Positions 55,141 to 64,000 of a DNA stretch of 64,000 nt are shown one piece after another. The notes beneath the pieces were generated by a model. The model saw only the letters and a list, made by a program, of their open reading frames with translations. It was not told where the DNA came from and did no database searches. The DNA is from Paguma larvata (lineage: Eukaryota > Chordata > Mammalia > Carnivora > Viverridae). The stretch is from assembly GCA_030068075.1 (NCBI GenBank), contig CM057825.1, positions 81,669,123 to 81,733,122 on the forward strand. Reading direction: 5' to 3'. Position numbers and translations under genes: made by a program. Within the stretch, counting starts at the first letter, position 1; every line of letters begins with the position of its first letter.

Positions 55141-57190
55141 AGAGAACGATTTTTAATAATCATTTATAGCAGTGATGCCCAAATACTTTAATATCAATAT
55201 TAGGTTAAAATAGAAAGTTCACTGGGAAGATGCTTATCACTAAAATGAGCTTTAGTCTTAAGATTTTAATTCTCACTTATAAACTCTTTCTGATTCTGGA
55301 AACACCTTAACGTAATTAAGAACAGTTGCCAAATATAGACAGAAAAGTTTAATGCACACATGCACATATATTCTATTTAACATATGCAGATATAAACAGC
55401 GCTCTCAGTTATAAGTTCATGAATGTTAGAGCAATTGACCAATGATATTTTTTCCACTAGCTTTATGAAATGCAATTTATATTGCACACACATTAGTGCT
55501 TTTTTCTGTCTTCTCTCACTGTGTTTCCACAAACAGTTTATTGTAAAGTTTCAGTGCAGCTTACTTCCTGTGAAGGTTGAACTTTTTAGATGAGTACTTA
55601 CTTGCTCTAAATCTTGCCTATGAATATATCCTATTTAAAATTGCAAAAGAACTGCAGAAGTGGATTTCAAGTTTGCATAATGATGTAGAAGATCACAGTT
55701 TTGAGATCTAGCACAAATTAAATGGTAGCCCAGATCTACTGTTTATGTAAGCACACAACAATTATCTCTTAAACAGGTCCTCATAAACATTATTATTAAA
55801 ATAAACTAGTCGATGTAAGACAATCAGTTGCATTATTCAGACTTCCCTGAAAATTCATTTCAGTGCTAACTGGAAATTTTTCATTTACCATGAATAAGTT
55901 TGAGACATTTTTCATTCTTAGATTCAAGTAGATTTTAGCTAAAATATTGGAAAATGTCTGCCTAAGAATGTTGTGAACTTTTCTCCCTTCCCTCCCAGTT
56001 TTGATTTTTGTTTTGATTGTTTTTTGTATTTGGTTGAGCATCCAGTCTTTACATTGAACACTTAACACGTCAAGGAAATGAATGATCTAAAATTGTAAGA
56101 GATTTTAAATAGATTAACATGTCTATTTCTCAGGCCTGCTTAACAAGTTCTTTTATAGCCTTAATTTTCCTTCTATGCTTGCCTGGAAATTTGGATCAGA
56201 TGAGTCTGAACAAAATCCTGTCTTCTTCTTTGAAACAACACTTGGTAAAAACTGGAATGTCAAGCCTAATATATTTAAAAATTACCCACATAGAAGACTG
56301 TGTAGGTTTTTACAAAATCTGGAATTTACACAATTATATTTAATCTTTGTAATGCAAACGCCCAAGCTAAGCTTCAGTGCAAGAAGATGGAGTGGCCATT
56401 TTAACCCAAGCAGTCAGTGGATGGAGCTAAAGTCCAAGCTTGAAGGTGGTGATTGCATTGGTCCTTATGGATTTAAGTGTGTCACTTGGGCTAAGAAGCT
56501 GGTGATAGATCCAATTCAAGTAAGATTCACCATCACCTAGGTGGAGTTTGAGCTCAGAAATCCTTAGGTAGAATTTGAGATTGAATCTAAGTAGGATAGG
56601 AACTCTGTATGCAGAAAAAGGAGGTGGATGGGGAGTCTGAAAGCAGGGTGATAGAAGATGGGCTTCAGATGAACTGGGATTCTCTGATGTTGGAATTGAC
56701 TGGCATTGAGCTGCTAGAGATGCAGAGTGAAGTAGCTCCCTGTCCATCCTCTAAACTTATTTTCATTTCCTGGGAAAAATCACCTTTTCAGCAGAGCTCA
56801 CCTTGTTTTGCTATCCATTCCTTTGAAGCTGCTGTGGTTAGTGTCACACAACTCTGATTCTGAAACCACAGCCACATACACAAGATTTGGGAAGTAGACT
56901 CTCAGTACGAACACGCACTATAGGATGATGTTTACATATCAGGTCTTGGCAAGCAGAGCTTCTAGCATGTCTAGTTGCATCTGAGTCAGTGTGGTGGTCT
57001 ACCTTGCTTTCCAGTAATGGAGGAGTGATGGTTTGATTCAGACATTTGATTAAGATGAGACATCATGCTAAGGGATGGAGGAGTGAAGTCAGCTCACATG
57101 GGCCAAGCAAGGCAGAAGAGCTTGTTTCACAAAGGATAGACATATTCATTTAGTGAATCTGGGATGGTGGATTCGAAAATAAATAGGTAT
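55141..57190. other. Unique sequence without an identified feature
   Basis: Overlapping open frames at 56119-56343, 56175-56540, 56427-56747 (minus) and 56609-56857 have no recognisable domain. No felid SINE or recent LINE is present. Confidence 0.4.
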
Positions 57191-57192
57191 GC

Positions 57193-57207
57193 AGGTAGGT
57201 AGGTAGG

Positions 57208-57246
<39 letters not shown>
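57193..57246. repeat. (AGGT)4(GATA)9 tetranucleotide microsatellite
   Basis: Four AGGT units pass into about nine uninterrupted GATA units ending at 57246. A pure GATA array of this length is typically polymorphic. Confidence 0.97.
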
Positions 57247-57247
<1 letters not shown>

Positions 57248-59364
57248 AAAGTCCTAAAGATTGGCACAGGGCTTGTTAGAATTCTTGAGTAAAATTAGAA
57301 TCACGACAATCTCATAATGTCAGGTCTCTGAATTTCCAAGAAAGGGCACACATTTGTAGTGCACGTCTGCTTCCCTGTTCATTTCGAATTGTAGAAACAG
57401 AAGATCCTGCAAGTGATTTTCAATTTTCAGAAATTTGGACTTATAGCAGCTGCAGCATAGTTCCCTGCTTCCTCTCACTGCTTATATACCCTTAATAAAT
57501 TGAGTTTTAGTAGTTGAACAGGGTGAGTAAAAATGTAAGATTAAAAAAAAAAAAACTAGTAAGTATTTTTTCATGTAATCTAATATTAAAATTCTATAAA
57601 TTCTCAAGAAAAATTATAACAACTGTAGAAATTTAGGCAGCCACCTATTAGTGAAAAATGAAGAACTGAATACAATGTAATATGGTTAATAATTTACACA
57701 TTTTGAATTAAGGTCTGGCAGAAAAACCTAATGGAATTATATAAATGATGGTTTCATTTATTTTAAATTAAATTATTTTTAGATTTATGTTTTGACATTT
57801 TATTGACATTAGATTTTTATACTAGTTGTTGACATTAGTTTTCCTAATACTTCCCCCACTAGCAGTGGAGAATTTTTTTATTAAGGGTACAGTTTGGGGA
57901 TCATAACCCTTTTAAAAATTATCTAGTCGCTTCATCTTGGAAAATCACTTTTTGAATGACATCTAAGCTCTTTACTTAAGAAACACTTTGAAAAGCATAA
58001 AATAGAATTATGTAGATACGTATGCATTTGTCCACATCTCAGTTGTAGTTGTTAATATAGAATTACAGTGATCATGTAATTCATTGTTCAAACTTGGATC
58101 CTTTGAGAATTATGTAAAATGCATTGCTGGGACAAAGGGTATCAACTTGAACTGTGTTGGCCAACTGGAACATAGGGGTACCCTCTCCAGAAGATTGTTT
58201 CTGAATACTCATCAGCAGACTATATACTTAAGTATTTTACCTTCTTTGCTGCTCAGTTCAGGAGTAAGGAAGACATGAATGCTATAGGGAGAAAAAGAAG
58301 CATTTAAAAAGCAACCAATCTGATTTCTAAAAAACTGGCAACTAAAATTCTATACTTGACATTGCTTTTTTAAAATAAAGATTGGTAAGTAGTGTTCCTT
58401 CACGCTGAAATAACAAGGGGTTCCCATTAAAAGTTTGAGTCTACATCCTGTTTTAGAACTAAAAAATTAGAGTGACTGAGATTTGGGACCAAGGAATCTA
58501 GATCCCTGTACACTCCCCGGGTGATACTCATGCATACTTAAGTGCTGGCTTAAATAGGAGGTAGGGGTTTGTCCGATCTAAAGTGTGTCTAAAATAAGAA
58601 TTTGACTCCTTACATCACATAGTCCATCATGTTAACAATTTTGCTACTTTTACTCCAGGGCACATAGATGTGAACAATGAAAATCCAACTAAATGTAAAG
58701 TAAAATTTTAAAGCATACGGAAGGTTTATTTCTGGATGATGACATTAGTAAGCTTGCACCCTTTCTTACTCTCACCTAATGGAAGGGGGTAATTGAACGA
58801 GGTATTGCTACTAGAAAGGATAAACTTGATCCTCTTTCTCTCGCTTTCTCCCCACCTGCATCTGTCCCTTAGGCTAGGCTAGCTAACTCTGAGTCTACCT
58901 GCCTACTCTCCCATTAGAAAATTGTAACATCTACTTGAATTCAAGGCAAATTGTCCAGGATTCCACTTGAGTTTTCTCAATTCAGTTTTAAAAAGGATGT
59001 TCCTTTCTGAAATAACAGTGAATGGGAAAGATAGATGCCAAAGCATACAGAGAACATTCCACTCTTAGGATAGCAAGTAAGAGTTAGCTTGGGGACAGAT
59101 AAGAAGAAAAGGTCAATAAAAAAATTACATTTAACCCTCAATGCTTCCACATTTGCCAACTAAATCAATAGCTCCACTACCCCTTCATAGCATTCTTGTA
59201 GGCTCCCTCAGATAACTTTAGGAAGAGTGGCATTTTTAGTACTCTTGAGCACACCTGGACAAATAGAGAACTATTTAAACCAATCTTGTTCACTGTACCA
59301 TTTCAGTTCGAGGTATGTGTCTCTCGAGCTGTCCTTTACTATGTGTTCTGCTCAGCTCTTTCAT
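57247..59364. other. Unique sequence without an identified feature
   Basis: Contains a 13-base A run near 57543. No recognised repeat or gene. Confidence 0.4.
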
Positions 59365-59570
59365 TCAAGCTTTTATGGGACAGACACTGTACTATAGGCT
59401 GACAAAGTTATAAAGAGCGATATGCTACGGCTATTCCCTTGAAGGATCTTAGAGTCTGATGTATGCTGTAAAGTTAGATATACAGAAGCATGTTTAGTCC
59501 ATTACATACATGAAAATTGTCCCACCTAGTCATGTGATAAAGAAAATCAGTATCAAAGAAGTGGTCTAGA
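59365..59570 (-). repeat. L2 LINE 3' end
   Basis: 'cagacactgtactataggctgacaaagttataaagagcgatatgctacggctattcccttgaaggatcttagagtctgatg' is a diverged reverse complement of the L2 3' end. Confidence 0.6.
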
Positions 59571-61879
59571 TAGGATTTCGCTTTAGGACTTCTAAGGAGT
59601 GAGAGAATGCCTTCCAACCTAGAAGCCTGAAAGAAGAGAAAGGCGATAAATAGGAGGGTTGAAAGACGGGTAGGATTTAGAGAGATGGAGTGGGATTTAG
59701 TTAGAGTATATTTAATTTTAATAAGGTTTCTGTCCTCAAAGAAAAGAGTTAAACTTAGTGGAATATCAAGAATTTACCACCTGGAGGTTACTTTTGAGAG
59801 ACCATTCAGCCTTTCCTACCTCCCAACAGTCTCCCTAGGTGTGTGTTTCCTTTGCCTGGTTATCGAGTCACCTCTCCCTGGAATTTGAGACCCAGAACCT
59901 CTTATGGTGAGTACCCTTTTATGTGTTTCTGCCATGGTTAGGTGGCATCTTTCATGTATTAGGAATATATTCATAATTATAATAAATCTGTAATGATCTA
60001 CTGTGAAAACATTTCTCAGATGTTAATGTGGGTACAAACTGCACAGTGATCTTATAAAACATGCCAACTCTGATAGTAGATATGGGATGATGGCTACAGG
60101 TGTGCATTTCTAGCAAGCTGCCAGGTGCAACAGATGCTGGTAGGCCACAGATCACATTTTGAAGAGAAAAGTCCCACACGTACAATTTAGAACACCACAT
60201 CTTCATGGTGTTATCCTGTGTTTTTATTCAGTTTTTCACTTATGTGGTTCCCTGTTCTCCAGTTGGCTTTTAAATTCATTTCTGAAAGAGCCTGTATTGA
60301 TGCTCTCATCTCAAAACAAACGAACAAACAAAAAAAAAACCCTAAAAACCTACTTAATTGAAAGTTAAGCCCTTGAAAAATTATCATATCCATATAAAAC
60401 ATCACCTGTCAAAAACCAAAATAATTTCAAAACAGTAAATAAAAACAAGTTTTACAGATCAACCATTTACCAGAACTTAGTGCCACTTTAAGTTCTGATA
60501 GGTTTTTAATTATAAATTCTGTGTTCTAATCCCTGTGTTTTCAAATAATGGCTTCTTTTTTTTTTTTTTGTATTAAAAGAAATCGAATTAGTGATATGTC
60601 ACATGTATGTACGTATGCACACACAAAATTACTGGTACGAAGCAAATTCACTATCCATCTACAAAGGTTAAAGAGAAGATCGTAGCATCTTCACTCAAGG
60701 TCTGTATACTCTCAGTTTATACTTAAGTCTAAGAAGATTGGTTTTACTATTTAAGATCACATTCATTTAGACTAATAACCACAAAGAGAGGAGATAATTT
60801 TTATCAGCTACAGAAAAGACAGTGAAAATTAAAAGCTTTCAATATGATGGGAAGAAGAGATGGGAAAATAAGTTAAGAAAAACAGGTCTTCAGATCTTTA
60901 AAGCTGAACATTTCAGTGTGATTTTTTGTAGAGACAAATGGCTCTTCATAGTTCCATAGGCCCTGGGGTCTAGATTTTAATGTACTTAAATAATTGGTAT
61001 TGATATGAACCTAGGGTACCAATAAAAAGTTGAAGTATATTCAGTATTTTTTCAGAGAAAATAAGAGATTTATAGTGAAATTCTGTGCCTTAGTGTTCAG
61101 CTGACTTGAATTACCATTAAAAAGATAAGCCTGTTTTATTTTTTGGTATGATCATAATTTCAAATTTTTGTTTTATGCTTGAAAGTTACATGTTCCATTA
61201 TCCAGAATGTGTCGTCATGAAACACAGGATAAGTTTAGGTGAAATACTATTAAGTATCTGTGAAAAGAATTTTAGCTATTCTAATATTTTTTCTCACTTT
61301 GGACTGGTGGAGCCATCTCTCATTTGTTAGATGGGATTGATTAATCATATATAAAATATTATATGCTTTACAGACATTACTTTGTTATCATATAACAAAC
61401 TGGTACATAACCATGTACAATATAATCTAGAAGTATTTCAATTTTAAAAAAATGAACTTTAACAAAGCAGACAATAAATGTGGAATGCCTTGAACATTCT
61501 GTTATTTCTAATTCATCCCAATAAAAAGTTATATTAAAGTACAGTTATTCTAATTTTGCATTTGGCAAACACATTGCCTCTTAGACCTTTGACTCTTACT
61601 GTTCTTAATGTAAAACTTGGCTTATCAAAAATACATAGTTTCTGTATTCCATTTAAGAATTTATTTCATAAAGCAAGTTACAACTGTATTTCAAAGAAAA
61701 TTGAATATTGGAAAACTTTGGGGATAATTAAACAGATATTTAAATATAATTCAGGGTTAAAACAGAGCTTGGACACAATATTATGACTTCTAGGGAACAG
61801 AGATTTTTAAAGAAAGTCTTCATGACAGCACAGAGTGAAAAGTTCAACTGCTTCTAACATCTTTTCCATATTATCAACT
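59571..61879. other. Unique sequence without an identified feature
   Basis: A (CAAA)n run lies at 60312-60340 and a T run near 60556-60571. I see no gene or recent transposon. Confidence 0.4.
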
Positions 61880-62240
61880 CGTTTATCCTGGATGTGTACT
61901 TTGGTTCCTTTCAGCGTGCTGCATATTCTAAGGCCCAGCCCTTCTCCCTGTGGGTGTTCAACATGCATCTGATGATGACACTTACAGTGATTGCCTTGTG
62001 GGGAGAAAGCGTTAATTTGTTCTGACGTTCCCAGATTTCAATCTAATGAAATGAAAATGTAGACTGGAGTGGGCTAAGCTCTCTGGTGCTTTTCCTTCTT
62101 AGAACTAGGGTAGTTTCCTTTTGCATGATTGAAATCATGCCTATATCATCCCCTTAATGTCTGTAGTACAGTGCTTAATGGCTTCATCAGGATATATCAC
62201 TTTCTTTGGCACAGAGCTGCCAGCAGAGCACAAATCATTC
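61880..62240. other. Candidate conserved non-coding element
   Basis: Unique sequence of balanced composition within the long SINE-free interval. It contains 'gtgattgccttgtggggagaaagcgttaatttgttctgacgttcccag', a CRE-like TGACGTT, TAAT cores and an exact inverted repeat at 62123-62140. It has no open frame. Conservation is inferred, not measured. Confidence 0.35.
62123..62140. promoter_or_regulatory. Inverted repeat GCATGATT-GA-AATCATGC
   Basis: Two perfect 8-bp arms are separated by GA. The ATGATT and TGCAT cores resemble POU/homeodomain half-sites arranged symmetrically. Binding is inference. Confidence 0.4.
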
Positions 62241-62484
62241 AGAGAGAGACCGTTAGAGAAAGATAGGGTGCAGTGGCTGAAGGATCACAGTTAAAAGTGA
62301 AGAACATAGAGAAAAACCTACAGTGTTTGGAAAAGCAAGAAAAATAACACAAAGTGTATTAAAAGTTTTGAGTTAAGATGGAAAAAAAAGAGGGAGATCA
62401 TTATAAGACTACATTGATACAATTTATAGGTGGCATTATGACAAAAAAAAAAACCCTGTATTTTACTTATTTATCTTAATATCT

Positions 62485-62625
62485 GTTATCACTACTAAAA
62501 TACAAACTCCACACAGCTGGAGATTTGTGTTTGTTTGTCCACTCCCTATCTCTAGAAATTGGAACAGTATCTAGATGCCAGTAAACGCTGTTTGTTAAAA
62601 AAAAAAAAAATGAATAAAGAGATTC
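62485..62625 (+). repeat. L2 LINE 3' end with A run
   Basis: 'aaaatacaaactccacacagctggagatttgtgtttg', 'ctctagaaattggaacagtatctagatgccagtaaacgctgtttgtt' and 'tgaataaa' follow the L2 3' end, with a 14-base A run inserted before the last part. Confidence 0.72.
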
Positions 62626-63667
62626 CTAAAATCCGTATGAAGGAAAAAAAAGGAAAAGACATCATGAAATATAGCAGGATTAACCCATAAAATAAAAATC
62701 TATATCCTAAAAGGTTGTTTGAATGTTCTTTTTTCCCAGAGCTGTAAGGAAATTTGATAGGCTACTCTTTACTTTTTTCTTAATCGTTTCAATATTCCTA
62801 TATCCCATTTGACAGTGTGCAAGTTGTCCTACCTGTTTGTCACATCCTCATAGAACCTTCCCACATTTAAGATAAAATCAAGGTCATAAATAAAAAGAGC
62901 AGGTGTCAACATTTTTAAAATAATGAAAATAAAATTTTCCAGGACGTGTTCAAATGCATTTATGGATGTCTGCAGGCCACTTATCTTCTCATAAACAAAC
63001 TAGATTAATACAGATTCTAATTGAAGGCTTTGGACAGCTGCTTGGTACAAGACAGAATAGGAGTTGAACACATAATAGCACAGAGAAAGATTTTGCCTTA
63101 AAAAAAAAATAGTAAGGGGTACACTCTTAACTGATGACCAAATCAGTTAATCCACTTAAAATGCCCACTGCTCTCATACCAACTCCTTGCTTCTGAAATC
63201 GTTGAGCATCTGTTATAGAAGATGGTACTTTAGAACAGATTGTTGCTAGCTGACTCATCCTGTTTTGAGAGTGGTGCTTATTGAATATCCTTTGGGGAAG
63301 CCAGTGCAGGGGAGGAATAAAGGCTGCAGGAAGGGTAGTTAAGTATTGGAGCTCTGTACCTGCTCGGATTTTTTGTTTGTTTGTTTTACTTAATAATATG
63401 AGATTTTAACATTAGGTTTTGCTGGAATACAATTTTTGAGTTGAAAAACAATGTCGTGTAAAATTCACAAGAAAAATACTCCTGCCAAGTTTGCGAAGAT
63501 ATCTTCACGTCAATAAATTCTTCACATGTATTGATCATTTTGTAAATACTTGGTAAAGTGTAATTCTGAGAAATATGTCAGATTTCCTAGGTATAATAAA
63601 TTATTTATTAACAAAATACAAATTTGTAACTTATTACGAATTTTAAAATACACATCGAAAAATAAGT
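62626..63667. other. Unique AT-rich sequence without an identified feature
   Basis: Nothing recognised apart from short A runs. Confidence 0.4.
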
Positions 63668-63855
63668 AGGGTCACCTGGGTGGCTCAGGTCATGATCTCC
63701 CAGTTCCTGAGTTCGAGCCCTACATCAGGCTCTGTGCTTAGAGGCCTGCTTCAAGTTCTGTGTCTCCCTCTCTCTCTGCCCCTCCACCACCCCCACCCAC
63801 TCTCCATCTCTGTCCATCTCTCTCTCTCGAAAATACATAAACATTAAAAAATAAA
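63668..63855 (+). mobile_element. CAN-SINE with deletion between direct repeats
   Basis: The head reads GGGTCACCTGGGTGGCTCAG and passes directly into GTCATGATCTCCC. The roughly 30 bases normally found between the first GGCTCAG and the second GGCTCAG are gone, leaving one copy of the 7-bp repeat. The B box GAGTTCGAGCCC and the CT-rich body remain. The A-box region is damaged, so Pol III transcription is unlikely. Confidence 0.92.
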
Positions 63856-64000
63856 ATCACTAATAACCAGCATCTGGGACATAAAATTCTATATGCAAGA
63901 AGAAGCTATTAGCTCTCTCCATACTATCTAATTTTAATTAAAGTCAACAAACCTTTATTTTGTACTTTTATGTGTCGTCAAGAGTATACCACGTGATTCA

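Noticed and set aside
57193..57246. Regularly spaced repeats, considered as a CRISPR-like array
   Set aside because: Units are contiguous tetranucleotides without spacers, in a mammalian genome.

Overview
The window is mammalian nuclear DNA from a carnivore, almost certainly a cat-family (felid) genome. The diagnostic signal is a dense set of tRNA-Lys-derived CAN-SINEs (about 28 copies, both strands) of the felid SINEC_Fc type: a tRNA-like head with Pol III A and B boxes, a CT-rich body and an A-rich tail. Several copies carry the young head variant reading GGTTGGGCGGCCGAC. Older layers are shared by all placental mammals: MIR, L2, L1M, MER5A-like hAT elements, a Tigger-like pogo element and a solo LTR.

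I find no protein-coding gene, exon, rRNA or functional tRNA. All open frames are short. Many lie inside SINE copies, where the same accidental frame recurs, and the rest have no recognisable domain, codon bias or gene context. The window reads as intergenic or deep-intronic AT-rich sequence.

Layout. 1-3.1 kb: unique sequence with a candidate conserved non-coding element holding an 18-bp homeodomain-like palindrome, no felid SINE. 3.1-25 kb: SINE-rich, with MIR and L2 fragments, a TG/GA microsatellite at 11.25 kb and a Tigger-like element at 21.6-22.1 kb. 26-27.4 kb: decayed sense-strand L1 ORF2 fragment interrupted by a SINE and ending in a perfect 68-bp tandem duplication. 28.4-29.2 kb: two SINEs, one very young with an 18-bp target-site duplication (TSD). 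29.2-34.7 kb: SINE-free, with a candidate conserved element near 30.5 kb. 34.7-45.3 kb: SINEs, an L2 split by a solo LTR (35.7-36.1 kb), several L2 pieces, an L1 3' end and a long minus-strand L1M cluster (43.1-46.4 kb). 48.3-50.4 kb: an L2 holding an L1 with a 5' inversion, itself holding a SINE, plus another unidentified insertion. 50.6-52.7 kb: a second long L2 with a SINE inside. 51.7-63.7 kb: almost 12 kb without a felid SINE, with one hAT element with an exact 8-bp TSD, a GATA microsatellite and a candidate conserved element near 62 kb. The last feature is a SINE with an internal deletion at 63.7 kb.

Nothing here looks like a new multi-gene biological system. The items of real interest are the candidate regulatory elements in the SINE-poor blocks, the readable insertion history at 48-50 kb, and the young or perfectly duplicated loci that may vary between individuals. 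Family names are from memory of consensus sequences, without alignment, so element ends are approximate unless a TSD is given.
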